A DNA stretch of 64,000 bases. Origin: JADKFD01 sp050250665 (lineage in GTDB: Bacteria; Pseudomonadota; Gammaproteobacteria; Xanthomonadales; SZUA-5). Shown piece by piece: positions 7,228-16,027 of the stretch. Position 1 is the first letter of the stretch. Every line of letters starts with the position of its first letter. The position numbers and the translations under genes were made by a program. The notes under the pieces were generated by a model. The model saw nothing but the letters and a program-made list of their open reading frames with translations, had not been told where the DNA came from and searched no databases. The stretch lies in assembly GCA_050250665.1 (NCBI GenBank), contig JBFWOF010000009.1:68491-132490 (forward strand), written 5' to 3'.

Positions 7228-10200
7228 TCACTCCGCCTGCGCCAGCAAGGTCGCATTGCCGCCCACGGCCGCGGTGTTGATGGTCAACGTGCGCTCGGTG
7301 GTGAAACGGTGCAGATAATGCGGGCCGCCGGCCTTGGGGCCGGTGCCGGACAGGCCTTCGCCGCCGAAGGGCTGCACGCCGACCACGGCGCCGATCATGT
7401 TGCGATTGACGTAGCAGTTGCCGGCCCGGATCTTCTGCTGGATCTGCTCGACGGTGCTGTCGATGCGGCTGTGGATGCCCAGGGTCAGGCCGTAGCCGGT
7501 GGCGTTGATCTCGTCGAGGATGCGGTCCAGATCGCGCGACTTGTAGCGGATCACATGCAGCACCGGGCCGAAGATCTCGCGCGGCAGGCGCTTGAGGGAA
7601 TCGATCTCGAAGGCATGCGGGGCAAAGTAGCAGCCGTGGGCGTGGGCTTCGCCCAGTTCCAGTTTCTTGATCAGCTTGCCTTCGGTCTTCATGCGTTCGG
7701 CGTGGTCGAGCAGGATCTTGCGGGCATCCTCGTCGATGACCGGACCGATATCGGTGGACAGCAGACCCGGATCGCCGAGCTGGAGTTCATCCATGGCGCC
7801 CGCCAGCAGTTTCAGCGTGCGCTCGGCCACGTCTTCCTGCAGGAACAGGATGCGGGTGGCCGAACAGCGCTGGCCGGCCGAGCCGAAGGCGCCGGAAATG
7901 GCGTCCTTGACCAGCTGCTCCGGCAGCGCCGAGGAATCGGCGATCAGCGCGTTCTGGCCGCCGGTTTCGGCGATCAGCGTGGCGATGGCGGCATCGCGTG
8001 CGGCTAGCGCCCGGTTGATCAGTCGCGCGGTTTCGGTCGAGCCGGTGAAGGCGACGCCGGCCACGCGCGGATCGGCCGTCAGGCGGGCACCCACGGTGGC
8101 GCCATCGCCCGGCAGCAACTGCAGCACTTCGGCCGGAATGCCGGCTTCGTGCAGCAGCTGGGTGGCGCGATGGGCGACCAGATTGGTCTGTTCGGCCGGC
8201 TTGGCGATCACGGTATTGCCGGCCACCAGGGCCGCGGCCACCTGACCGGCAAAGATCGCCAGCGGGAAGTTCCACGGGCTGATGCAGACGAAGACACCGC
8301 GGCCGTGCAGGAACAGCTGGTTGGACTCGCCGGTCGGGCCGGGCAGCAGTTTCGGGGCAAATTCGCGGCGCGCGCACTGGGCGTAGTAGCGACAGAAATC
8401 GATGGCTTCGCGGACTTCGGCGATGCCGTCGGGAATGGTCTTGCCGGCCTCGCGCGTGCACAGCGCGATCAGTTCGGCGCGGTGGGCTTCCATCAGATCG
8501 GCGGCGCGTTCCAGCATAAGCGCCCGCCGTTCCACCGGCGTGGCGTCCCAGCCGGGCTGGGCCTTGTGGGCGATGTCGAGGGCCTTCTCGACCAGTGCGG
8601 CATCGGCCGGCACCCAGTGTCCGATCTCCCGGCGGCGATCAGCCGGATCGGTGATGGCGATCGGCGCGGCGGCGCTGGACGAGCCTGGTACCAGCGGCTC
8701 GGCGCGCAACTGGCCGAAACGCACGCCGGCGGCCTCGTCGATCAGGGCGCGCAGCTCGCGCTCCTGGGCCAGATTGATGCCGCGCGAATTCTGGCGGTCG
8801 CTGCCGTATAGATTGAGTGGCAGCGGGATGCGCGGATGGGCCTTGGGCTCGGTCGCGGCGACTACATCGTTGGGATGCTGGATCAGATCGTCCACGGCCA
8901 CGTCTTCGTCGACGATGCGGTTGACGAAGGAGCTGTTGGCGCCGTTCTCCAGCAGACGTCGGACCAGATAGGGCAACAGATCCTCATGCGAACCGACCGG
9001 CGCGTAGATGCGGCAGGCCGCATTCAGGCGTTCAGCCGGAACCACCTCGGCATAGAGGTCGGCCGCCATGCCGTGCAGGCGCTGGTATTCGAAGGGCTGA
9101 CCCGCGGCCAGATGGTGGATGGCGGCAATGGTGTGGGCGTTGTGGGTGGCAAATTGCGGATAAAGCACGCCGCCATGGGCGAGGATGCGCTTGGCGCAGG
9201 CCAGATAACTGAGATCGGTGTTGGGCTTGCGCGTGTACACCGGGTAGCCGGAATAGCCGTCGATCTGGGCGCGCTTGATTTCGCTGTCCCAGTAGGCGCC
9301 CTTGACCAGTCGCACATTCAGCAGTCGGCCGCTGCCGCGGGCCATGTCAGCCAGCCAGTCGACGGCGCCGATGGCGCGCTTCTGATACGACTGCAGCGCC
9401 AGTCCGAAGCCGTTCCAGCCCTCCAGCGAGGGATCGCAATGCACCCTGGCGATCAGTTCCAGCGACAGTTCCAGTCGATCGGCCTCTTCGGCATCGATGG
9501 TCATGGGAATGCCCTGGGCTTTGGCCAGCTGCGCCAGCTCGAGGATGCGCGGGGTCAGCTCGGCCAGCACGCGGGCGCGCTTGGCGCGCTCGTAACGCGG
9601 GTGCAGGGCCGACAGCTTGACCGAAATGCTGGGAGCGGCGATGACATCCGGAAACGGGCCGCGCTTGCCGATGGACAGGATCGCGGCGCGATAGCTCTGC
9701 ATGTAGCGTTCGGCATCGGCTGCGGTCAGCGCCGATTCGCCGAGCATGTCGAAGGAATGGCGGTAGCCGCGCTGATCCTTGTCGTCGGCGCGCTTGAGCG
9801 CCTCGTCGATGCTGCGGCCCATGACGAACTGGTGACCCATGATGCGCATGGCCTGACGCGTAGCCAGGCGCACCACCGGTTCGCCGGAACGGCTGATCAG
9901 GCGCTTGAAGGCGCCGAAGAAATTGCGCTTGGTGTCCTCGCCGATACGGACCAGCTTGCCGGTGAGCATCAGTCCCCAGGTGCCGGCATTGACCAGCAGG
10001 CTGTCGCTCTTGCCGGCATGGGCCTCGAAGTTGGCTTCGCCGAGCTTGTCGGAGATCAGCTTGTCGGCGGTGTCGGCGTCTGGAATGCGCAGCAGGGCTT
10101 CGGCCACGCACATCAGCAGCACACCTTCCTCGCTGGACAGATCGTACTGGCGCATGAAGGACTCGACCGGACTCTGGTCGGCCTTGCGTGCGCGCACCCG

Positions 10201-10380
10201 CCGCACCAGATCGGCGGCGGTGTCGTGGATGCGCGACTTCAGATCGGCGTCCATCTCCGCCACCCGCAGCAGATCGGCCACCGCTTCGGCCTCTTCACGG
10301 GCGTAGTGTTCGGCCAGTCTCAGCAGGGCCGGATCGGCGTCGGAGGGTGCATCACGGAGCAGGGCGAGTTCTGGGTTCAT
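7228..10380 (-). CDS. putA: PutA, bifunctional proline dehydrogenase / P5C dehydrogenase
   Basis: The protein (1050 residues from ATG 10380) oxidises proline to glutamate in two steps. The N-terminal half is the FAD proline dehydrogenase barrel (RLVKGAYWDSEIKRAQ). The C-terminal half is an aldehyde dehydrogenase with ISPWNFPLAIF, LIAETGGQNALI and the catalytic cysteine in SAGQRCSATR at about residue 839. The length and N-terminus show no ribbon-helix-helix DNA-binding domain, so it is the bifunctional, not the autoregulating trifunctional, type. A GTG at 10395 would add five residues. It is convergent with the pyrR-like gene; its upstream region holds repeats. No putP permease gene is near. 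Confidence 0.96.
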   Translation of the reverse strand: MNPELALLRDAPSDADPALLRLAEHYAREEAEAVADLLRVAEMDADLKSRIHDTAADLVRRVRARKADQSPVESFMRQYDLSSEEGVLLMCVAEALLRIPDADTADKLISDKLGEANFEAHAGKSDSLLVNAGTWGLMLTGKLVRIGEDTKRNFFGAFKRLISRSGEPVVRLATRQAMRIMGHQFVMGRSIDEALKRADDKDQRGYRHSFDMLGESALTAADAERYMQSYRAAILSIGKRGPFPDVIAAPSISVKLSALHPRYERAKRARVLAELTPRILELAQLAKAQGIPMTIDAEEADRLELSLELIARVHCDPSLEGWNGFGLALQSYQKRAIGAVDWLADMARGSGRLLNVRLVKGAYWDSEIKRAQIDGYSGYPVYTRKPNTDLSYLACAKRILAHGGVLYPQFATHNAHTIAAIHHLAAGQPFEYQRLHGMAADLYAEVVPAERLNAACRIYAPVGSHEDLLPYLVRRLLENGANSSFVNRIVDEDVAVDDLIQHPNDVVAATEPKAHPRIPLPLNLYGSDRQNSRGINLAQERELRALIDEAAGVRFGQLRAEPLVPGSSSAAAPIAITDPADRRREIGHWVPADAALVEKALDIAHKAQPGWDATPVERRALMLERAADLMEAHRAELIALCTREAGKTIPDGIAEVREAIDFCRYYAQCARREFAPKLLPGPTGESNQLFLHGRGVFVCISPWNFPLAIFAGQVAAALVAGNTVIAKPAEQTNLVAHRATQLLHEAGIPAEVLQLLPGDGATVGARLTADPRVAGVAFTGSTETARLINRALAARDAAIATLIAETGGQNALIADSSALPEQLVKDAISGAFGSAGQRCSATRILFLQEDVAERTLKLLAGAMDELQLGDPGLLSTDIGPVIDEDARKILLDHAERMKTEGKLIKKLELGEAHAHGCYFAPHAFEIDSLKRLPREIFGPVLHVIRYKSRDLDRILDEINATGYGLTLGIHSRIDSTVEQIQQKIRAGNCYVNRNMIGAVVGVQPFGGEGLSGTGPKAGGPHYLHRFTTERTLTINTAAVGGNATLLAQAE

Positions 10381-10553
10381 GGCAGGGTCGAGCACCCGCT
10401 CGGGGCGGCGGGATATCCGGGGCGCAGTCTACGACCAGAAGGGTCCGCTTGTTTGCGCAAAAGCGACGTTCATGGTCGCCAATTCAGCTAGCGCAGGGGC
10501 TGCAGGCCGGGAGTGGGTGGCGTTACTCGGTCCACAGGCCATGAACGACGTCC

Positions 10554-10731
10554 AGGAGGGACGCGCGCCTGCGCGGCCGCTCTTGATCTCCGGGTAAGGC
10601 AAGGCGGCGCCCTCCACAGCAAGGCTTGCGTGCCGGGGAATGCGCCTGCGACGCGCACCCTCGGTCGACTGCTGTCGTAGGTGCAGACTTGTCTGGACGC
10701 TCTTTGCTGAATGCTTGAGAAGCGTCCAGAC
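10554..10731. repeat. Two palindromic repeats upstream of putA
   Basis: A family-6 repeat (GGAGGGACGCGCGCCTGCGC ... GGCGGCGCCCTCCAC) is at 10554-10619. A different palindrome with perfect 11-bp arms GTCTGGACGCT and AGCGTCCAGAC is at 10691-10731. They occupy the 594-bp gap between the divergent putA and DUF2244 genes; I see no gene in it. Confidence 0.8.
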
Positions 10732-10930
10732 GAGTCTGGACGTACGGAAGCGGGCTCTTCGCCCGGATGTATCGCTGAAATTGCCACGGATCGTTGGCGA
10801 GCGCTACGACCTGCGTCCGAAATGGGCGATTTCCGTTGTATTCCGCTGCCCAGACTGTCCATCGCGCATCCCGATCGTCTTCACCTCCCGCATTTTTCGC
10901 AACTTCCACGGCTCCGACGATAGAGTCTCG

Positions 10931-10960
10931 TTGCCCCCCAACATCACCGGCGGGTAAACT
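10931..10960 (+). promoter_or_regulatory. Possible sigma-70 type promoter of the cytochrome oxidase operon
   Basis: TTGCCC at 10931 and TAAACT at 10955 are separated by 18 bp and end 14 bp before the first ATG of the operon. The match is moderate (4 of 6 in each box), and the transcript leader would be very short. Confidence 0.25.
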
Positions 10961-10974
10961 CCACGGGTTTTCAG

Positions 10975-11532
10975 ATGCACAAGGCAACCTCAACCAGCGT
11001 GAACGAGCCGCTCAGCGAGAAGCAGCTGAACGGAGTGGTGGAGATCATCGCCAGGCCTAACCGCTCGGCGACTCCGGCCACCATGCTGGGCGTATTTGCG
11101 GCGCTGGCCTTTTCGGTGCTGATGGTGTCCTTGTTCAGCTACTTGCAGGGAAATGTCTGGGCGCCGCTGTTCGCGCTGGCCGATCTGGCCCTGGTGGCGG
11201 TTTGTTTCAGGTGGGTGTGGCGCCGGGGTGAGGACTACGACTGTATCCGGATGGATTCGGAGCAGATCGCGATCGAATCGCGCCGCGGACCCGAGGCACG
11301 TACGGTCAGCTACCAGACCGGCTGGGCCCGGGTCTGGTCGGAGCTCAATCGGCGCGGTGATGGCAACAATGTTTTCGTGGGTTCACACGGCAAGCGCACC
11401 GAAGTGGGAAGCTTTCTGATTGATGCGCAACGGGCGCACCTGGAAGCACTGATCAAGATGAGGCTGGGGCAGGCTCGACCGGGCCCCGGTCATGAAGGAT
11501 TCGAAAACGTGGCAAGAGGACATACGGCATGA
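10975..11532 (+). CDS. DUF2244 membrane protein, first gene of the cox operon
   Basis: A 185-residue protein with two hydrophobic segments at about residues 38-57 and 62-78, followed by a charged cytoplasmic-looking domain (RSGP-type sequence RRGPEARTVSYQTGWARV). This is the pattern of DUF2244 proteins, which often lie next to cytochrome c oxidase genes in proteobacteria; their function is unknown. Its stop overlaps the start of ctaC by four bases (ATGA), so the two are translationally coupled. Confidence 0.8.
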   Translation: MHKATSTSVNEPLSEKQLNGVVEIIARPNRSATPATMLGVFAALAFSVLMVSLFSYLQGNVWAPLFALADLALVAVCFRWVWRRGEDYDCIRMDSEQIAIESRRGPEARTVSYQTGWARVWSELNRRGDGNNVFVGSHGKRTEVGSFLIDAQRAHLEALIKMRLGQARPGPGHEGFENVARGHTA

Positions 11533-12389
11533 AGCGGCAACTTGGGCAAATCGCCGGCACCGGGCTGGCGCTGCTGGTATCGACGGCAGCTATGGCCAAT
11601 CCGGAACGTTGGCAGCTCAACATGACACCTGGCGTGACGTCCAGCAGTCAGGATGTCTATCACCTGCACATGCTCATCCTGGGCATCTGCGTAGTCATCG
11701 GCATCGTCGTCTTCGGCGCCATGTTCTACGCCATGTTCAAGTTCCGGAAATCCAAAGGCGCGGTCCCGGCCAAATTCAGCCACAACACCACGGCGGAAGT
11801 GGTGTGGACGGTGATTCCGGTCGCCATCCTGCTGGTCATGGCCTGGCCAGCGACCAAGACCCTGGTCAAGATGGCCGATACCGGCGATGCCGAGTTCACC
11901 GTCAAGGTGACCGGCTACCAGTGGAAATGGCGCTACGAGTACCTCGGTGAAGACGTCAAGTTCATGAGCTCGCTGACCCGCGCTGCGGATGAGGCGCGTC
12001 AGCTGGGTTCGGGCATCGATCCCAATACGGTCGACAACTATCTGCTGGATGTCGACAACCCGCTGGTGATCCCGACCGGCGCCAAGGTGCGCTTCGTGAT
12101 CACGGCTGACGATGTCATCCACTCGTGGTGGGTGCCGGCCCTGGGCTGGAAGCAGGACGCCATCCCCGGTTTCATCAATGAGGCCTGGACCCAGGTTGAC
12201 CAGCCCGGTGTGTACCGCGGCCAGTGCGCCGAACTGTGTGGCAAGGATCACGGCTTCATGCCGATCGTGGTGATCGCCAAACCGCGCGCCGAGTTTGACG
12301 CCTGGCTGGCCGAACAGAAAGCGGCGCAGGCGCCGGAAGCCGGCACGGTCGCGCAAAGCGCCCCGGTGCCACCGGTCACCAAGAGCTGA
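11529..12389 (+). CDS. ctaC: Cytochrome c oxidase subunit II
   Basis: A 286-residue periplasmic copper subunit that receives electrons from cytochrome c. It has a signal peptide ending near AAMANP, two membrane segments (about residues 45-70 and 95-115), and the CuA site GQCAELCGKDHGFM near residue 230. There is no C-terminal cytochrome c domain, so it is of the aa3 type rather than caa3. The tail after residue 260 is a short A/P-rich extension. ctaD follows after 46 bp. Confidence 0.96.
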   Translation: MKRQLGQIAGTGLALLVSTAAMANPERWQLNMTPGVTSSSQDVYHLHMLILGICVVIGIVVFGAMFYAMFKFRKSKGAVPAKFSHNTTAEVVWTVIPVAILLVMAWPATKTLVKMADTGDAEFTVKVTGYQWKWRYEYLGEDVKFMSSLTRAADEARQLGSGIDPNTVDNYLLDVDNPLVIPTGAKVRFVITADDVIHSWWVPALGWKQDAIPGFINEAWTQVDQPGVYRGQCAELCGKDHGFMPIVVIAKPRAEFDAWLAEQKAAQAPEAGTVAQSAPVPPVTKS

Positions 12390-12435
12390 TCAGCCGATCG
12401 ACCTCGTCCCCCATTTGATTTAGCGGAGTACAGCC

Positions 12436-14073
12436 ATGGCCCACCACGGCGAACAGACACACGATACGCACGACGGTCACGACGATCATGACCACAAGCC
12501 CAGCGGCTTTTTCGAGCGCTGGTTCTGCGGCACCAATCACAAGGACATCGGTACGCTGTACCTGATTTTCTCCCTGGTGATGTTCCTGATCGGCGGCTCG
12601 ATGGCGCTGGTGATCCGCGCCGAGCTGTTTCAGCCGGGACTGCAGCTGGTGCAGCCTGACTTCTTCAACTCGATGACCACCATGCACGCGCTGGTGATGA
12701 TCTTCGGTGCGGTCATGCCGGCTTTCGTCGGCCTGGCCAACTGGATGATCCCGATGATGATCGGCGCGCCTGACATGGCACTGCCACGCATGAACAACTG
12801 GTCCTTCTGGATCATGCCCTTCGCGTTCACGCTGCTGCTGTCGACGCTGTTCATGCAAGGCGGCGGTCCTGCCGGTGGCTGGACGCTGTATCCGCCGCTG
12901 TCACTTCAGGGTGGCAACAACGTGGCATTCGTGATCTTTGCCGTGCACATGATGGGTATCAGCTCAATCATGGGTGCGATCAACATCATCGCCACCATCC
13001 TCAACATGCGCGCTCCGGGCATGGATCTGCTGAAGATGCCGGTGTTCGTCTGGACCTGGTTGATCACGGCCTTCCTGCTGATCGCGGTGATGCCGGTGCT
13101 GGCAGGCTCGGTGACCATGCTGCTCACCGACAAGTATTTCGGCACCAGCTTCTTCAACGCCGCCGGCGGCGGTGATCCGGTGATGTTCCAGCACATCTTC
13201 TGGTTCTTCGGGCACCCCGAGGTCTACATCATGATCCTGCCCGCCTTCGGCATCGCCTCCGAGATCATTCCGACCTTCTCGCGCAAGCCGCTGTTCGGTT
13301 ATCAGGCCATGGTCTACGCGACGGCCTCGATCGCCTTCCTGTCCTTCATCGTCTGGGCCCACCACATGTTCACCGTGGGCATGCCGCTGGGAGGCCAGCT
13401 GTTCTTCATGTACGCCACCATGCTGATCGCAGTGCCCACCGGCGTGAAGGTCTTCAACTGGGTGGCGACGATGTGGCGAGGGTCGATGACCTTCGAGACA
13501 CCGATGCTGTTCGCGGTGGCCTTCGTGGTGCTGTTCACCATCGGCGGCTTCTCCGGACTGATGCTGGCCATGGTGCCGGCCGACTTCCAGTATCACGACA
13601 CCTATTTCGTCGTGGCCCACTTCCACTACGTGCTGGTCACCGGCGCGATCTTCTCGATCATGGCCGCGGTCTATTACTGGCTGCCGAAGTGGACCGGCCG
13701 CATGTACAACGAGACCCTGGCCAAGTGGCATTTCTGGACTTCGACGATCTTCGTCAACGTGCTGTTCTTCCCGCAGCACTTCCTGGGCCTGGCCGGCATG
13801 CCCCGCCGTATTCCGGACTACAACGTGGCCTTCACCGACTTCAACATGATCTCCTCGATCGGCGGCTTTGCCTTCGGCCTGTCGCAGCTGCTGTTCGTGT
13901 GGCTGCTGATCGACACCTGCGTGCTCAAGCGCGGTGCCAAGGCCAGCAGCGGCGTGTGGGACAGCGCTCGCGGTCTGGAATGGACGCTGCCGTCGCCGGC
14001 GCCGTATCACTCCTTCAGCACTCCGCCGAAGATCGATGACAAGATGCTGGCACACGGCGACGTGACCCACTGA
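12436..14073 (+). CDS. ctaD: Cytochrome c oxidase subunit I
   Basis: The 545-residue catalytic subunit binds heme a and the heme a3-CuB centre. Clear signatures are FWFFGHPEVYIMILPAFG, the WAHHMFTVG histidine pair and YHDTYFVVAHFHYVL. The N-terminus has an unusual His/Asp-rich stretch (HGEQTHDTHDGHDDHDHK) before the family start KPSGFFERWFCGTNHKDIG. Twelve hydrophobic segments are expected and visible. The stop shares one base with the next start (TGATG). Confidence 0.97.
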   Translation: MAHHGEQTHDTHDGHDDHDHKPSGFFERWFCGTNHKDIGTLYLIFSLVMFLIGGSMALVIRAELFQPGLQLVQPDFFNSMTTMHALVMIFGAVMPAFVGLANWMIPMMIGAPDMALPRMNNWSFWIMPFAFTLLLSTLFMQGGGPAGGWTLYPPLSLQGGNNVAFVIFAVHMMGISSIMGAINIIATILNMRAPGMDLLKMPVFVWTWLITAFLLIAVMPVLAGSVTMLLTDKYFGTSFFNAAGGGDPVMFQHIFWFFGHPEVYIMILPAFGIASEIIPTFSRKPLFGYQAMVYATASIAFLSFIVWAHHMFTVGMPLGGQLFFMYATMLIAVPTGVKVFNWVATMWRGSMTFETPMLFAVAFVVLFTIGGFSGLMLAMVPADFQYHDTYFVVAHFHYVLVTGAIFSIMAAVYYWLPKWTGRMYNETLAKWHFWTSTIFVNVLFFPQHFLGLAGMPRRIPDYNVAFTDFNMISSIGGFAFGLSQLLFVWLLIDTCVLKRGAKASSGVWDSARGLEWTLPSPAPYHSFSTPPKIDDKMLAHGDVTH

Positions 14074-14195
14074 TGAGCGCTGATCTCAATCGCGATGCCC
14101 GCCGTCCGGCCGTACGCCGGACGGTCATCGTGCTCAGTGTCATAGCCTTTGGCCTGTATTCGCTGTTCTTCGTGCGCGCCCTGCTGCTGTCATGA
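14073..14195 (+). CDS. Small single-span membrane protein in the cox operon
   Basis: A 40-residue frame starts at ATG 14073, overlapping the ctaD stop by one base, and ends in ATGA at 14192-14195, overlapping the ctaG start. The first 16 residues are polar and basic (RDARRPAVRR) and the rest is one hydrophobic helix (VIVLSVIAFGLYSLFFVRAL), so the orientation would be N-in. Small proteins of this kind, placed between coxA and ctaG, are known in proteobacteria as cytochrome oxidase small assembly proteins. The double coupling makes it very likely to be translated. Confidence 0.75.
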   Translation: MSADLNRDARRPAVRRTVIVLSVIAFGLYSLFFVRALLLS

Positions 14196-14776
14196 GTGGA
14201 AACCCGGCTTCCGGCCATACCGGTGTGGTCCGGCGCATCCTCTGGGTCTGCGCCGCTTCCTTCACCTTCTGCTTTGCCCTGATCCCGGTGTATTCGATCT
14301 TCTGCGAGATCACCGGGATCAACGGCAAGACCGGCCAGGTGAGCGCGGCATCGGCCACGCAGATGGTGGTCGACGAGTCGCGAACCATCACCATCCAGTT
14401 CGATACCTCGGTGAATGCCGGCTTGCCCTGGGCCTTCAAGCCCAAGCAGAGCTCGATCAAGGTGCATCCGGGAGTCGTCACCGAGATGCTGTTCGAGGCG
14501 ACCAATCTCAGCGATGCTGATCTGGTTGGCCAGGCGGTGCCCAGCGTGGCGCCCAACCGGGCATCGATCTACTTCAGCAAGACCGAGTGTTTCTGCTTCA
14601 CCGAGCAGAGTCTGGCGGCGGGCGAGACCCGCGACATGCCGGTGCGCTTCGTCGTCGATCCGGCCCTGCCGAAGAATGTTTCGGTGATGACACTGTCCTA
14701 CACCTTCTATCTCAACGATCTGGCGACCGAACGTCTGGCGCAGCACAGCGCCGTGAACGATAATCCTGGATTCTGA
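14192..14776 (+). CDS. ctaG: CtaG/Cox11 copper chaperone
   Basis: This 194-residue membrane-anchored protein delivers copper to the CuB site of subunit I. It has one N-terminal membrane segment (about residues 12-32) and the copper-binding signature ECFCFTEQSL near residue 131. Its start overlaps the small membrane gene by four bases. ctaE follows after 46 bp. Confidence 0.95.
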   Translation: MSGNPASGHTGVVRRILWVCAASFTFCFALIPVYSIFCEITGINGKTGQVSAASATQMVVDESRTITIQFDTSVNAGLPWAFKPKQSSIKVHPGVVTEMLFEATNLSDADLVGQAVPSVAPNRASIYFSKTECFCFTEQSLAAGETRDMPVRFVVDPALPKNVSVMTLSYTFYLNDLATERLAQHSAVNDNPGF

Positions 14777-14822
14777 ATCGGGCTTTCACGCCCACCTTGC
14801 TTTGTATTGACGGGGATTGCAC

Positions 14823-15692
14823 ATGGCTCAAGGCTCCGGTGCCTATTACGTACCTCACGGCAGCAAGTGGCCGATCATCGGATCGGTTGCGCTGTTCCTG
14901 TTCCTGGGCGGCGCTGCCTCGCTGGTCAATGAAGACCACGTCTTCGGCATGGTCAAGTTCTATCTGGGCCTGGCGCTTCTGTTGTTCATGCTCTTCGGCT
15001 GGTTCGGCGAGGTCATCAAGGAAAGCCTCGCCGGTTACTACAACTCGCAGGTGGACGTGTCCTTCCGCATGGGCATGGTCTGGTTCATCTTTTCCGAGGT
15101 GATGTTCTTCGCCGCCTTCTTCGGCGCATTGTTCTATGCCCGCATCTTCTCCGTGCCATGGCTGGGCGGTGAGGGCGACGGATTTGCGACCAATCAGCTG
15201 CTCTACCCGGCTTTCGAGGCGGTTTGGCCGACCAACGGTCCGGGTGAGGTCGGTGGCAAGTTCGAGACCATCCCGGCCTGGGGCCTGCCGCTGCTGAACA
15301 CGCTGATCCTGCTCACCTCGGGTGCGACCATCACCATGGCGCATTGGGCGCTCAAGGTGGGCAAGCGTCAGGCGCTGGTCTGGTGGATGGCGGCAACCGT
15401 CGCTCTGGGCTGCCTGTTCCTGTACTTCCAGGCGGTCGAATACATCCACGCCTACCAGGAGCTGGGTCTGACCCTGGGCTCGGGCGTTTATGGCAGCACC
15501 TTCTTCATGCTGACCGGTTTCCACGGCATGCACGTCACGCTGGGCACGATCATGCTGCTGGTGATCACCTTCCGCTGCATGGCCGGCCATTTCACCAAGG
15601 ACAACCACTTCGCCTTCGAAGCAGTGGCCTGGTACTGGCACTTCGTGGACGTGGTCTGGCTGGGACTGTTCGTATTCGTCTACGTGCTCTGA
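14823..15692 (+). CDS. ctaE: Cytochrome c oxidase subunit III
   Basis: A 289-residue seven-helix subunit III. Motifs include VWFIFSEVMFFAAFFG, the GFHGMHVTLG loop and the C-terminal YWHFVDVVWLGLFVFVYVL. ATG 14823 is chosen because it follows a GGGGAT element and starts the conserved AQGSGAYYVPH. The usual downstream genes (SURF1, ctaA, ctaB) are missing; a terminator and repeats follow instead. The last 39 bp are copied at 15976-16014. Confidence 0.96.
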   Translation: MAQGSGAYYVPHGSKWPIIGSVALFLFLGGAASLVNEDHVFGMVKFYLGLALLLFMLFGWFGEVIKESLAGYYNSQVDVSFRMGMVWFIFSEVMFFAAFFGALFYARIFSVPWLGGEGDGFATNQLLYPAFEAVWPTNGPGEVGGKFETIPAWGLPLLNTLILLTSGATITMAHWALKVGKRQALVWWMAATVALGCLFLYFQAVEYIHAYQELGLTLGSGVYGSTFFMLTGFHGMHVTLGTIMLLVITFRCMAGHFTKDNHFAFEAVAWYWHFVDVVWLGLFVFVYVL

Positions 15693-15714
15693 GGCACGCA
15701 GACTGCGCAATAAC

Positions 15715-15740
15715 ATCGGGCCGCCTCAGGGCGGCCCGAT
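15715..15740 (+). terminator. Terminator-like hairpin after ctaE
   Basis: ATCGGGCCGCC and GGCGGCCCGAT form a perfect 11-bp stem with a four-base loop, 23 bp after the ctaE stop. The following sequence CGTTTGTGG is only weakly T-rich. Confidence 0.65.
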
Positions 15741-15760
15741 CGTTTGTGGCGCACGACCAA

Positions 15761-15847
15761 GTAGCCCGGATAAGCCAAAGGCGCACCCGGGACGAGAGTC
15801 CGAATCGCGCATGATCCCAGGTACGCTGCGCTTACCTGGGCTACGAC
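15761..15847. repeat. Dispersed-looking palindromic repeat (GTAGCCCGGATAAG type)
   Basis: GTAGCCCGGATAAG at the left faces CTTACCTGGGCTAC at the right, with CCAGGTACGCTGCGC in between. This type of GTAGCCC...GGGCTAC palindrome is common between genes of high-GC gammaproteobacteria. No coding potential is seen. Confidence 0.6.
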
Positions 15848-15888
15848 TCTGTTGTAGAGCGCAGCTTGCTCAATACGGTTTGCTTTGG

Positions 15889-15972
15889 GTAGGTTGGGCT
15901 AAGGCCGCAGGCCGTGCCCAACGATTTGGCGCGCCCTTGTTGGGCACGGCCTGCGGCCTTAGCCCAACCTAC
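15889..15972. repeat. Perfect 34-bp-stem hairpin repeat (family 4)
   Basis: The arms 15889-15922 and 15939-15972 (starting GTAGGTTGGGCTAAGGCCGC) are exact reverse complements around a 16-bp loop. A second copy with one arm mismatch is at 32570-32653. Such length and perfection suggest recent spread or strong conversion. Confidence 0.92.
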
Positions 15973-15975
15973 AAA

Positions 15976-16014
15976 GCTGGGACTGGTCGTATTCGTCTAC
16001 GTGCTCTGAGCCAC
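15976..16014 (+). repeat. Duplicated 39-bp 3' end of ctaE
   Basis: The bases match 15659-15697, the last codons, stop and four following bases of ctaE, at 37 of 39 positions (T to G at base 11, G to C at base 36). The copy begins directly after the family-4 hairpin, so the 278 bp between the copies looks like inserted or duplicated material bounded by direct repeats. It is not expected to be expressed. Confidence 0.88.
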
Positions 16015-16027
16015 TCGTTTGTGGGAG

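Noticed and set aside
8836..10491. A 551-codon plus-strand frame over putA
   Set aside because: Antisense shadow of a fully recognisable PutA.
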